From Antitrichia curtipendula (taxonomy: Eukaryota > Streptophyta > Bryopsida > Hypnales > Leucodontaceae): a stretch of 64,000 nt of DNA. The number at the start of each line of letters is the position of its first letter. The stretch's first letter is position 1. Location of the stretch: positions 22,937,567 to 23,001,566 of the forward strand of contig OX579636.1 in NCBI GenBank assembly GCA_951230915.1, read 5' to 3'. Shown piece by piece: positions 24,135 to 35,535 of the stretch. The notes beneath the pieces were generated by a model. That model saw nothing but the letters and a program-made list of their open reading frames with translations, was not told where the DNA came from and searched no databases. Both the position numbers and the translations under genes were made by a program.

Positions 24135-25666
24135 TTTGCACTATGTAAATGAACCCCTCTCAAAGCAAAATAAAACAACTTAAGGAAAATAACAAAAAAA
24201 ATATAGAACCGACTAGATTTACAAACTTAAGGAAATTTTCCAAATGAAAATAGAGTATGGCGGCAATGCTACCGGAAGGAAAACTAAGTTGTAGGAAATG
24301 AATCGGGATTTTTTTCCGACTTTCGGCACACTTCCGGACAAATTTGAAGAAATCCAAGGCAGATGAAGATTTTTAGGAAATCTACCGATTTTCCCACAGA
24401 ACTTCCCGGACTGTGATTTTTAACACATCTTCTTGTATAAAGCATTAAATAGTTAAAACATAATATTTTTCATTCATCCTTTAGAAGGAGTAAGGATTAT
24501 ACTCATCCTAAAATTAATTTCTTTTCGTCTATGATGTTATTCACACTAATTTATACCTACTTTTTTTTTAAATCAAAAGATTTTTCAATACCCTATTTTA
24601 TAAATAGGGTAGTTTCAAGAAATAAATCTAGGCTAAAATAGATCTACATCATTTATAAATTTTTGCTCCAATGAATAAAATTCACCCTATAGTTTAACTC
24701 ACGTGGTTTTCTACTTTTCGGAGAGTGACCTCCCCGAGTGGTATTCTTGACAATTGATGTGGGACAATTAATAAAAGACTTAATAGTAGTTGCATTTTAG
24801 TTGTTTTCTAGTTGCATGCTAGTTTTTTCAAGTTAAAGTCTAGTTGTTTTTAAGTCAAATACTAGTCGAATTGTAATTGCAATGTAGTTGTAGTCTAGTT
24901 GCACTATAGTTGCAATCCAATTGCAGTCCAGTTGCAATCTAGTTGCATTCTAGTTAAATTGCTATCGAATTTAAATTACATGCAACTGTAGATAAACACA
25001 TTGGACTCTACAGAACGTAAAATTGTCTACATCGACAATTGTGATGAAGATTGGATGGAAAGTACCTCACATCAACTCTTTTGTTACATTCCCGTATGCG
25101 TAACTACATGTTGCGACTACTTTGCAACTATTTTGCAACTACAGTGTAACTATGTCAAAGTTGGTGCAAATATAGAGGATTGTAGTTGCAGGGCAGTTGC
25201 ATAGGACATGTAGTTGCATTTCAGTCGGTTGTAGTAGACACGTTTTTCTTCTAGTGATCATAACCAACTAAAATTTGACTAGGTATCCTATACAACCATC
25301 TTGCAACTATAGCATTCTCTATTTGCACCAAATTCTTACGTCATTGTTTTATGTCATTAGTTCAATGTTTTAGTTGTAAAGTAGTTGTAGATTGAAGTGG
25401 ATACATTGTTTTAGTCGCAAAATAGTCATAAAATGAAGTATAGAATTACAAAAGTTATAACAAAATTTAAATTTAGAATGAATGTGAATTATTGTCCATC
25501 CAATATTCATCACAATTGTCAATGTGGATAAGTCACTACTAGAAACCAGTGACCAAATCAACAAATAATTAACACTTTTTTGTTAACTTTGATACTGTAA
25601 TGTCTATTTTACAATTTTTTATCAATTTTGCCCAAGTTAACAAAAAGGTCACATTATTTTTATTAA

Positions 25667-26601
25667 CCCCTAAAAGCCCAAGGCCTTTTTTCTGCCAAAA
25701 AACACTCAAAACTGTCATTTCTACAGCAAAGAGTAAAAAAATTTGAAAAATGTTTTTTTTGCACATCTAACTATAGGATCTTACACCTAAATAGTATAAG
25801 AATGTGTGGAAAGTTTTTTTTAAGAATTTTTGACTGCACAAATTGCAAGAAATCTGCATTTAAAGTAAAAAAAACGTTTCTCAACACATTGCGGGACTAG
25901 ATTTTTTGACTTCAAACATTTTTAACTTAAAATTTTTGCACTACAATATTTTGAGCTTTAAATTTTTATAATAGAGAATTGAGTTGAGAGTCTAAGAAAA
26001 CAAAAAAACTTCAAAAAAACTTAATCATTGTTCTTAAAAAAATTATTAAGTAGAAGTAGGTACAAGATAGAAGGAAAATCTAAAAGATTCATATATTTTA
26101 GATGAAATTAAAATGCACTAATTCCAATGGTAATATTGTTCTAGCAAGTAAACTAAATCATGCAAAAAAAAAAATTTGAAAAATTTGAAAATTTTCATTC
26201 AAATTTGAACCCTAGAAGTTATTTTTTTTCAAGAAGATGCTCTAACTGCCCAAAAAAACAAGAATGTCCATAACTTTCTCATAACAAATCCAAATGAAAT
26301 GATAAAATCTTCACAAATAGACAAAAACATATTCTATGAGAAAAAAATATTTTTATAAAAAAATTTCAAATTTTTGCAATTTTTTTTTGCTGCCCAGGCT
26401 GCCCCCTGTCCCCTGTTTTGAGCTTATTTAGTCATAATTGTTGTTCCCAGGCACCGATTGTGAAAAATATTATATTCCCACAAAGCTTATTAGTTTTTCT
26501 ATCTTCAAAAAAAGTTTCAAAAAATCACGACAAAAATTCAGCCCGTAAGTACCTGCCCAAAATCCCATTTGTCTCCCGAAGGGACAATGGTCTTTTAGGG
26601 G
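25667..26601. mobile_element. piggyBac-type non-autonomous element, TTAA-flanked
   Basis: TTAA lies at 25663-25666 and 26602-26605. The left end is CCCCTAAAAGCCCAAGG and the inverted right end is CCCCTAAAAGACCATTG, so the first ten bases are identical. It is 935 bp with no transposase. Its left-hand interior is recognisably related, in inverse orientation, to the right-hand parts of the copies ending at 39830 and 51501, which defines one family. Confidence 0.7.
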
Positions 26602-27187
26602 TTAATTTGGATAGTGCAACAACAAAAAATTTAAAAAAATGTTAAATTTTTTGGAATCTTTTGGAATCTTTATTGTACAATGTAGATATTTTTTTCAATT
26701 AACTATTCACAACTTGGTGTCTTTTAAAATTAGCAAACTTTACAGGCAATTTGGGCCTAGTAAATGAATAATTAAGAAAAAATTGAATTGAAAAAAGTTG
26801 GGAATCAAGACAACTTTCACTTCTAAAGATCTATTTGAGATTTTAAGCCTTCAATCAAAAGGTATAGACAAAAATTAGAAAGAGGTGGAAATGGACATTT
26901 TTTGTGACATTTTCAAACATCCTCTCTGATTTTGTCCATAACTTTTAACTGGAGGATTGAAATACCCAACGGATTTTTGGAAATGAAATTTGTCTTGATT
27001 TGACAACTTTTTTGAGTTCAAAGTTTTTTGAGAAAAGTTTATTTACTAGGCCAAAAATTGCCTCCAAAGTCTTCTGATTTTCTAAACTAATGGGAAAAAA
27101 AATAAAAAAACTATACAAATAAATTTTAAACCAATAATGTTCATGTAAATTTGTATTTGGTGCATTGGTAAGGGTCCTTGGCCTTAA

Positions 27188-29032
27188 CCCCTAAAAGCCC
27201 AAGGGGATTAGACAAAACACAAATGTGTTTTAAAATATAAGTTCTTGGGGGGTGCACCTAGTTCTACTACAACAAACCACGTGCAAACAAGTGTTTTTTA
27301 ATAAACTATAATTTCAATTTAAAATTTTGAGCATTATTTAATAATGACTACAGGTTTCTATTGCCAAAATTTTCAACTCAAACAAAATATAAAATGATTT
27401 CTAGAAGAAGTTAAAAATGAACTAAAATGGTATGTTTTTCAACTCAAATAATTATAGAGAACACATTTAGATGACCATTGAATCAATATTAGACTGAAAA
27501 TGAGCTTTCAATAGAGAGTTATTTTTAGAAAAATTTTGTTCATTTTTAAGACAATTTTTTCTTATATAATATAGGAGTGTGAAAGTTACTTTTCAATTCT
27601 ATAATATAATTTTTTACTTCAAAATTTTATAACTAATTATTATTAATAAATAAAAATATTAATAATTCAAAACATAAACTTTCAAAGTAGAAAAATCTAT
27701 TTATATTTATATTTTATATTTATATTTATATTTATATTTTATTTTTAAATTTAAAATTCAAAAAATATATAGGGGGATAGTTGCAAGAAACACCTGCCGT
27801 TTTCTGGCCAAAATGGCTGTAGTACTGGAGTACCATGACCTTTTGCAATAAAATTTTTTTAAATAAAATAAAATATAGATAATTTGTAAAGTATACATGC
27901 AAAAATTGAAGTCTAGAAAAATTTATCTCTAAAAGTTATGCACAAAAAAAGAAGCCTAGGAAAATAGAAAAAAATAGATACTTTTGAGTTTATTTTTAGA
28001 AAATAGTAAAATATTCAAATAATTCAAAAAAAATAGCCATTTTTCCTTACTTGTAGGTTCTCTTTTTTCACTATTTTTTATTTTTGGAAAATAAAAATTG
28101 TGTTCTTTGCACGTGTACATAGGTAGTGCACTTTGAGCACATGTGGAAGGTGGATACTTTCCTATTTTTAGAAAATCTCTTCATAGTCTTGTGTAACTTT
28201 AGTATAACTCTTTGTCTCCCAATTTTCACTTTCAAATTCGTATTTTTAGATCGGAAATAGGACTCAAAACCCCTAAAATGGCCAAGGTAGACATCCAATC
28301 GGGGGCAGTTTAAAAATAGTAAATAAATTTTGAAAAATTGGAAAAAAATACTGAAGTTCTGAAACTTTTATGTGTACTTTCACTTCAAATTTCATAGAAA
28401 ACGAACATACTATGCAAAAGTTACAGCCAAAATCCACTTGTCCAAGAGCAAGGGGACAAGAAATAGGACAAGTGTTTCTTGCAATCACCCAGGGGGTCCA
28501 AACTTTTGTTCACATGTAGTTTCTAATAGATACTCTAAGTGGAATCCCCAAGTATAATTTCTATAACTTTTTTGAAATTTGTATCAAAGAAGATAATGTG
28601 AAGCATGAAAAATAAAAAGTATCCATATGGTCAAAATTATATAATTATTTTTAAATTCTTTTCAAATAAATTTTGAAGATATAACTTCAAAAATTCACCA
28701 AAAATACAATTTCTACCTTTAGGATTTGAATTTTTTTTTACTGGGCAAAATTGCGGTTTCTATTGATTTGTGAAAAATGCATAAAATCTAATAATGAAAA
28801 CACTAACACTTTTCTAAAATAGTAAGTTTTTCAACATTAGGCCAATTTTAAACACTTCGTGCTGTTTCTCTTATAGTTTTTGTTTGACTGTAGTAATCTT
28901 AGTTTTGAATATAAATATTGAAAGGCAATCCAATCTTTTGGAAAAAATTTGAAATAAGTTTTTTTTTGCCTAAAAATTCTGCCCAAAGTTGGGCAACGAT
29001 AAAAAAAAAATGGTCGTTTGAGCGCTTAAGGA
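27188..29032. mobile_element. Probable piggyBac-type element carrying a nested MITE
   Basis: The left end CCCCTAAAAGCCCAAGGGG follows TTAA (27184-27187). The likely right end, inverted, reads TCCTTAAGCGCTCAAACG and is followed by TTAA (29033-29036), so it is diverged. A small inverted-repeat element occupies about 27772-28490 inside it. The left end is clear, the right end less so. Confidence 0.45.
27772..28490. mobile_element. MITE of the TTGCAAGAAACAC family, copy 1
   Basis: The ends are ATAGTTGCAAGAAACACCTG and, inverted, TGATTGCAAGAAACACTTGT. The interior matches, in opposite orientation, the copy at 60009-60845, including a CAAGGGGACAA segment and a GGGGGCAGTTTAAAAATAG segment. There is no coding capacity. 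The interior also holds an AACCCCTAAAATGGCCAAGG tract resembling the piggyBac-type ends. Confidence 0.55.
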
Positions 29033-29209
29033 TTAACCACGAGGTCCAAAGATCAAACTTTGGTGGCAACACTTCTCATGTAGTAGTTGAGTTGCTTGCA
29101 TGGCAACCGCTATGTGGCCTTTAGGTTTAGGATTTAGGTAAATGCAATATATGATTGATTGTCGCAATAAATGGTACTAGGTAGCAAAATTTTGTTACCA
29201 AGTTTGATT

Positions 29210-29834
29210 ATAAGTGTTTGAAGCCCAATAAGTTCTTTGGTTGTTGTAGCTACTTTGTTATATTCTACTTTTGTTGAAGATAGAGCAACGATGGATTGCT
29301 TGCAGCTCTACTATGAGAGAATACATGATGAATCTATTTGTAATATATAACCGGAAATAGACCTGCATGTATCTGGATCACTAACATCCAGTCTACTTCA
29401 TTCCAATCACAAAGTTTGTAAAAATAATGTGAGCCAAAAGTAGTACTAGAATACATTAGTCATTGCTTGGAAGGTCCTCAAAGATAACAAAATTGGCGTT
29501 TGACTCCAAGCCAATGAGCTCGAGCGCAAATTTGCATGAATTGGGCTAAATGATTGACAACAAAAGCCAAATCCCATTAAGTGTAGGTTATAAGATATTG
29601 GAGGTTTCCAATTGTTTGTTTATAGGGAGCCTTATCCATGAGTTGTTGTTTGTCAAACATAAGAGTATCAGCCTGGTATTGTGAATAGTGTATACCGGCT
29701 TCAAGAGGCATGGCAACTAAATTATAGGTTGATGTATTAAATTTCAGTAAATGATTAGTAATGTATTTTTCTTGTGTTAACTTTAATGTCTTGTTCCAGT
29801 GATCATGTTGAATTTGAACACTAAAGATATACAC
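29210..29834 (-). pseudogene. copia reverse transcriptase C-terminus and RNase H remnant
   Basis: The 29577-29834 frame includes IGNLQYLITYT, matching the copia segment just after the polymerase core (usually GSLMYLT-type). Further along, a shifted frame around 29210-29330 reads SIVALSSTKVEYN, the copia RNase H signature (VALSSTEAEY). Stops and frame changes separate these pieces. Confidence 0.7.
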
Positions 29835-29990
29835 AATTTATTGGTTATCCATCATGAAAAAACGTTGAGAAAAAAAGGCTTTAGTGGCAAACATGAACTA
29901 AAAATTGTTTGAGATCATAATGAGGTCATCAATATATAGACCTAAAATTAATAGAGAAGAATGTGAACGCTTCATATAAACGTTTTGATC

Positions 29991-30466
29991 TTATATACAT
30001 TTTGAGAAGCCGTAACTTAATAGAAAAGTGTCAAAGGTTTCATACCAGACACGAAGTGCTTGTTTTAGATCGTACAAAGATTTTAACAATTGGCAAACTT
30101 GATGTTCATTGCTAGGCTTAATATATCCTTCAAGTTGCATAATATAGATTTTTTCACGTAAGATATCATGTAAAAAAATTGTAAGCACATCCATTTGGTG
30201 GATGTGATAGTCGTACAATGTAGCCAAAGCTAAAATAATTTGTAATGAAGTCATTTTAATGACTAAAGAAAAGGTATTGGAGTAATCAATGCCTTCATGT
30301 AGGGTGAAACCACAAGTGACAAGCTAAGCTTTGAAGCATGATAGAGTACCATCGAAGTGAGATTTCTTGCAAAATAGCCATTTGTGCTTATTATACATCT
30401 ATTAGATGGAGGATCAACAAGATCCAAGGTACAATTATTCATCAAAGATTGGTATTTGTTGTCCAT
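29991..30466 (-). pseudogene. copia reverse transcriptase remnant
   Basis: Two frames cover the start of the reverse transcriptase. One reads MDNKYQSLMNNCTLDLVDPP (30466 leftward). The other contains HQMDVLTIFLHDILREKIYI and VCQLLKSLYDLKQALRVWYE, close to the usual HQMDVKTAFLNG and SLYGLKQAPRQWY motifs. The catalytic YVDD segment was not seen intact. Between them a frameshift and stops break the gene. Confidence 0.75.
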
Positions 30467-30894
30467 TGCTTGTTTCCTGTCTTGAGAGTAGGGCCACTAA
30501 ATAGAGCTTTGGTGACTATGAGAGGTTCAACAAGTTGTGCCAATAATACAAAATTGTACAAATTTGTATTATGAAATTTTGGAGTGGTCCGTTGTCCTTT
30601 ATTAGGACGTTGGGAGCTCCTTTGTGGAGGAGATTGATCTGACTTATCTTGTCGTTTATAAGAGCATTGATGTGTAGAAAGAGAAAGTAGAGTGTTTGGT
30701 GGTGAGTCTAAAGGATTAGGATGAAATGGAGTATCTAGTGGAGCCTGTTTCAAGGTAAGATTGGACAGGTTAAAGTTAAAAGTCTGCAAGGTGTGGGAAT
30801 TGGATACTATTAGCAAGTTGTCGTTAAGTACTTGTTGACTTTAGTTGGAGATATTTCAGGAATAGAATATAAGCCACTAAAATTGTCAGACCAA

Positions 30895-32004
30895 TACTAG
30901 AAGAAAATGAGGGATTTTGCAACTACAAAGAGCAACTAGTTTTTGGGTTGCATTGGACATTTGTAATTGGTGAGAATCTAGAGGCCCCCAATCATTGTAG
31001 ACAAATTTTCTAGTTGTATTGTAGTTGTATTGTAATTGCAAGGCAAAATAGGATTGTTTCTCATTTGGCAGCTTACTTGAAACTTCATCGATGTGCTTTA
31101 TAACATGGTTGCTTATGTGATATTTGTTGCCACGTGAGATTGATCACTCAATTGGTGAGTTGTACAACTCATCGGCAACTCATTTGTAACTCATTTGTGA
31201 CTCATTTGTGACTTGTTTGCAACTTGTTAGTGACTTCATTGCAACTTGTCAGTGACTCATTTGCAACTTGTCAGTGACTCATTTGCAACTTGTTTGTAGC
31301 ATATTTGCAACTTGTTTGTGATTTTGTAAAATTTATAGATTTTAAAATCTACAAATTATACAAATTTACTAAACGTAAAAATCTAAAAATTGTAGAAATC
31401 TTAGAATTTTATTAACATGATTCATTACATAAAGATACAACTACTTATAAGTCTTATATGTTCAATCTAATGGTACTCTTGACAATTGATATGAGACATT
31501 TGATATAAGGTAATCAAAAAATGATTTGGAAACAACTAGGAAACGACTACTAGACAACTACAAAACAGCTAGGAAACAACTAAGAAATGACTACTAAACA
31601 ATTAAGAAACGACTACTGTTATTTGAGAATTGCAGTTGTTTCCTAGTTGTTTTTTGCAACTGCAAATTTACCAGGTAGATATTATAGAGTGTGGACTAGT
31701 CCACATCGACAACTGTAATGAATATTGGATGGAGAATAACTCACATTCATTCTAAATTTGAACTCTGTTACAACTCTCATAATCCTACACTTCATTCTAC
31801 AAAGGCTTTGCAACTAAAACAATGTATCATTTCATTCTACAATTACTTTGCAACTAAAATATTTTATTAATGATGTGAAGCAATGACGTCAAACAATGAC
31901 ATAAGAATTTGGTGCAAATAGAGAGGGCTACAGTCACAGGATAGTTGTATAGGATACTTAGTCGCATTTTAGCCAGTTGTGGTGGACACGTTTTTCTTCT
32001 AGTG
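30895..32004. mobile_element. CACTA deletion derivative, copy B, inserted in the copia element
   Basis: The left end TACTAGAAGAAAATGAGGG (CACTA with the first base changed) and inverted right end CACTAGAAGAAAAACGTG are flanked by CAA on both sides (30892-30894, 32005-32007). Subterminal TTGCAACT / TAGTTG repeats are dense. At 1110 bp with no coding capacity it is a non-autonomous copy, useful as the uninterrupted reference for copies C, D and F. Confidence 0.8.
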
Positions 32005-32009
32005 CAAGT

Positions 32010-32929
32010 GGATAGACTATTTTTGTTAAGAGAAGGCAAACTACCAATAGATAACAAAGAATCTTCAGAAAAAACTACATCTTGACTTATAAATAGGCGT
32101 TGAGTAATAGGATTATATAACTTATATCCATTAATGCCAATGTATAGGATTATTGTAGCCAATAAAAATACACTTAATGGTTTTGGCATCAAATTTTTTT
32201 TGTTGAGAATCCAGAATATAGATGTAAGCGGAGCAACTAAAAATACAAAGAATGCTTAAGTCAAGTTTAAGACCCATCCAGAGCTTATAAGGTATAGTAT
32301 TTGGCAAAGCTAAAGAAAAGGAACAATTATGTAAGTAACAAGTAGTGGCTGCAACTTCGTCCAGAAAGATTTTGGTAGTAGAACAACATGAAGCATATTG
32401 TAAGTTGCTTCAACTAATGTCCAATTTTTATGTTTAGAAATTCCATTTTGTGAAGGATTGTAGAAATTGGTAAGTTGGCATTGGATGCCATAATTGAGAC
32501 AATATTTAGTAAAGGCTTTTGATGTAAATTCTCCCCCATTATCTTATCTTAGAATAAAGATCTTGATATATGTGAAATGATTTTCTACAAGTTTCTTATA
32601 ATCTTGAAAATACGATAAAGCTTCTAAGACTTTAGACAAAAAATACACAGTGGTGAATCTGGTGAAGTCATCAATAAATAGGACAAAATAAATAGCATCA
32701 CCATGTAACAGTGTGCGCATGGGTATGTGTGGATCAAGGCAAGTGGCACAATAGCTCGCGTAGCGCCATCAATGGGGTAAGATTGTTTTGTTTGTCTGTC
32801 AAATAAACAACCATCACAAAATGATAAAGTTGATTTAATATTTGGCAAACCTATGACCAAATTGTGTGAGTTCATAAGGTTCAAGAAATGGATATTAATG
32901 TGACCAAGTCTATAATGCCACTTGAGCAT
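32010..32929 (-). pseudogene. copia integrase remnant
   Basis: The 32929 end has LKWHYRLGHINIHFLNLM, the GAG-pre-integrase zinc motif (W-H-x-R-L-G-H), followed by FCDGCLFDRQTKQSYP. Leftward, the frame includes DNGGEFTSKAFTKYC and NPSQNGISKHKNWTLVEA, the D...E part of the catalytic triad in its usual context. The 31854-32192 part continues with the integrase C-terminal region. Several in-frame stops make it non-functional. Confidence 0.75.
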
Positions 32930-33037
32930 ATCATTATCAAACTATAGTAACATATGTATTGTGCTAGATGAGTCAAAAGGTTTGATGCCAACACCGAGAG
33001 TAAATAAAATTCTAGCTTTGGATAGGCAAAAGTGAAT

Positions 33038-33591
33038 CTATTTCTTTAAATCCGGTGACCATGTTTTAATAATATATTGAGTTTGAGTAAAGATAAGGGT
33101 AATATTCTCAATACTTGTAATTTGAAATATAGATATAAGATTCTTGGCTAAGCCTAAAATGAATAATACACCAAGAATCAATAAAGTTTGTTGATTGGAT
33201 AGTCTTAAAAGAATTGAACCTACGCTAGTGGAATAGTGGAAATTGTTATCGCCAAATAGAATCAATTGTGGAGTATCCAAATTTTTATAATCATGGAATA
33301 GTATTTCAACAAGTGACATGTATTGACTCGCTCCCAAGTCAATATAACAGGAAGAAGAAACGGCGGAAGGAACCTCAGTTGCCAAAAATAAATAATGAGG
33401 CTCTTCATTGCTATAACTGTAGAGATGATGTTTAGTGGGTTTGACTTGGTTCCATTTCTTCTTCCTACAATCTGAGGACTTCTGACTAGGAATGCCACTA
33501 TTGTGACAAATAATAGCCGGTCAAGAAGATTCCCAAGTAAAGTGAGCATGATTGTGATAAAATAATTTTTTACCATGTATGCTCTTTCCAT
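33038..33591 (-). pseudogene. copia protease region remnant
   Basis: It contains SSCYIDLGASQYMSL, which corresponds to the copia aspartic protease site (normally W-x-x-DSGAS-x-H). The active-site context is altered to DLGAS, so even apart from the frame breaks it is unlikely to be active. It lies between gag and the integrase, as expected. Confidence 0.65.
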
Positions 33592-33759
33592 TCTGTGAGC
33601 AAAAAATTTGTTTGTTGTTTTTCAAATATAGATCAGATAAGAAGGATTTATTTGACAACGGTTTAATAAATTTTTCCTTGACATAAAATGCATTGGACTT
33701 TGTTGCATCAAGCCAAGATATATTAATGGAATTTTATTGCAATATATTGGAGAGGAGGC

Positions 33760-34194
33760 CTACAAATTTAAGATCGGACAAACCACCTTATGTGGTGACA
33801 AACGTGCACCACAATTCAGGTAAAGCTCCAAGAAGGAGATTAACCTGTTGAGCAACAGTGAAAGTGCAGTTGGAAATAGCAACTTCTTGAAGTATAGCCT
33901 GCCAAAAATCCAATAATGCAATGAAATCATCATACGGCACAATTGTTTGTGCAAGTGAACTTCTAAAGCCTTATTAGACTTCTCATAAATTTGCTTACTG
34001 CGATCCCAAACTAGTTTTGAAGTTGCTAGTGGTTGCAAAGCAACGAATTGTTTTTTTCCACAATGGAAGAGTATGTTTGAGTGGGCTCTTGAGTCTTTCA
34101 ATCGCCAGGCTCTGAGACTTGCAGCGTTAGAAGAAGCAGGAGCAGCTTTCATGCTGTCAACAACGAACAAAAGTTTTGACTGGATTAAAAGCAT
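33760..34194 (-). pseudogene. copia gag remnant
   Basis: The frame includes VALQPLATSKLVWDRSKQIY and ALEVHLHKQLCRM, which resemble the copia gag (UBN2-type) order of a W-x-x-L segment followed by L-x-x-L-x-x-L-x-x-M. It sits just downstream of the primer-binding site. It is interrupted and incomplete. Confidence 0.6.
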
Positions 34195-34855
34195 CTCAAT
34201 TTTTATGCTCTAGGTTGCATAATTGGATGCAATTAAAGGTAGAATATTGTAAGCTCCATTTGTCGAGCTCAATGTGGACAAAGCCATGATACCATATTAT
34301 TACTATTCAAAGTTTTTGATGAATAAAGGAAAACTTGGCAAAGGAATCTTCTTGAGAACTTTGCTATTGCATTAATAAAGCTTGCAGTCAAACTCTGCTA
34401 TTGCATTAATAAAACTTGCAGGTGCATATTGCATCCAATATAAAGTGTTCTCCAATTCCACTTGTTGTTCATTTGACTAATGATATTCTACTATGAGTTC
34501 AGGCTCATCTAGTTCAAGAAGAAAGTGAAAGAATCCATTTACAATCCATAAGTGATTCTCAACCTCAGTTCTCGCTTCTTTGACTATGAAAAAGTTGAGC
34601 ACATCTTCACTGGAGCATTGGCTCTAAGTGTTGGAGGAAAACACATGATTGTGATTTACATCATATAGATGCAATAATAATAATAATATATTTTGATACC
34701 ATGTGCTAAATAGAAACAAAGTACAAAAATAGACAAAAGATGTGCAAATGTTATATTATATATAATTAAAATAGTACACAACAATTTTCTTATAGAAGGA
34801 GACAACACTGCTTGGACTAATGTAACAATGTATGTTACAGACGTAACTATAGGAT

Positions 34856-35535
34856 CTACAATCTAATTCTAATTGTACTAACATAAGATTTGTAAGTTGT
34901 TGTATTCTAGTGTAATGAATTCTAGCAATAGGGTTCTAAGATTTCTACAATTTGTAGACTTTTTATAGTTTGTAGATTTGTATAATTTGTAGATTTCTAC
35001 ATTCTATAGAAAAATAAAAATATTTAAAATCCAAAAAATTGTAAAACCTAGGAAATTGTAAAATTTCCTAAACTAGTGAAATCTATTAAATATCAATATT
35101 CATTTTTTTGAAATTTAAAGAAGAAGCTGGATCTGAAATTTTGAAATCTACAAATCATTGAGAGTAGAATTTTAAAATCTACAAATCTACAAGTCATTGA
35201 CAAGTTGCAAATGAGTTGCAAAGAAGTCGCAATGAAGTCATAGACGAGTCGCAAACGAGTTATATATCAGTCACAAATGAGTCACCAACAAGTCGATTAA
35301 CTCATCAATTGGGTGACCAACCTCATGTGGAAGCAAATACCACATAAACAACCTCATAAGAAAGATTCATTGACGAAGTTCCAAGTAGGCTATCGCGACC
35401 TGTGACTACAATTGGACATGCGACTTGTTCACATCAACTGCAGGTCTCTAGATTCTCACTAATCGCAAATGCCCGATGCAACTCAAAAAACAATTGTTCT
35501 TTGTAGTTGCAAAAAAAACTCATTTTCTTCTTAGT
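34856..35535. mobile_element. Truncated CACTA element, copy D
   Basis: The right end inverted is CACTAAGAAGAAAATGAG, followed inward by TTGCAACTACAAAGAAC, which parallels the left end of copy B for several hundred bases. The other end is missing; similarity fades near 34856. It contains the same GTTGCAA-type subterminal repeats and is reverse-oriented relative to copy B. Confidence 0.6.

Larger units (their letters stand above)
23130..24415. mobile_element. MULE-like element with 10-bp target duplication
   Basis: ATTTTTAACA occurs at 23120-23129 and again at 24416-24425. The ends share GTCCGGG(G/A)AGT in inverted orientation, with weaker subterminal similarity. A 9-10-bp duplication is typical of Mutator-like elements. 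The interior has a gene-promoter look (purine/pyrimidine-rich tract 23330-23420, TTAGGGTTC telo-box-like motifs near 23625 and 23690), so it may have captured host sequence. No transposase frame was seen. Confidence 0.6.
22665..24738. mobile_element. Nested DNA element with 15-bp inverted ends and 8-bp duplication
   Basis: The ends are CTCGGGGAGGTCACT and its inverse. TGGTATTC occurs directly before (22657-22664) and directly after (24739-24746). Removing the insertion restores sequence matching CACTA copy B. An 8-bp duplication suggests a hAT-type element, although the ends do not start CAG or TAG as many hAT elements do, so the class is open. No transposase was seen. It contains a further insertion at 23130-24415. 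Confidence 0.7.
22045..25256. mobile_element. CACTA (EnSpm) element, copy C, with 3-bp target duplication ATC
   Basis: It starts CACTACAAGAAAA, the classic plant CACTA terminus, and its inverted right end is CACTAGAAGAAAAACGTG. ATC precedes it (22042-22044) and follows it (25257-25259), the 3-bp duplication typical of the superfamily. Both ends carry dense TAGTTGCA / GCAACT repeats over several hundred bases. Only about 1.1 kb is CACTA sequence; the rest is the nested insertion 22665-24738. No transposase is encoded. Confidence 0.8.
22022..25533. mobile_element. Older CACTA element F, split by copy C
   Basis: The left end TACTAGAAGAAATACATGTC (CACTA with one change) runs to 22044 and continues at 25257 with ATAACCAACTAAAATTTGAC. 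When joined, this matches the corresponding end of copy B at 32 kb base for base with scattered changes. The copy is truncated near 25533, where a different CACTACTAGAAA sequence begins. It is a deletion derivative without a transposase, with short GTTGCAA-type subterminal repeats. Confidence 0.65.
29200..34302 (-). mobile_element. Degenerate Ty1-copia retrotransposon, split by a CACTA element
   Basis: Reading leftward from 34.3 kb, the order is primer-binding site, gag, protease, integrase, reverse transcriptase, RNase H, which is the Ty1-copia order. The primer site near 34286-34298 reads TGGTATCATGGC on the minus strand, close to the initiator-methionine tRNA complement. Every domain has stops or frameshifts, so the element is dead. 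CACTA copy B (30895-32004) sits between integrase and reverse transcriptase. Matching long terminal repeats were not identified by eye. Confidence 0.8.

Noticed and set aside
22045..25256. CRISPR-like reading of the dense TAGTTGCA repeats
   Set aside because: The repeats are short, unevenly spaced, in both orientations and confined to transposon ends, as expected for CACTA subterminal repeats in a eukaryote.
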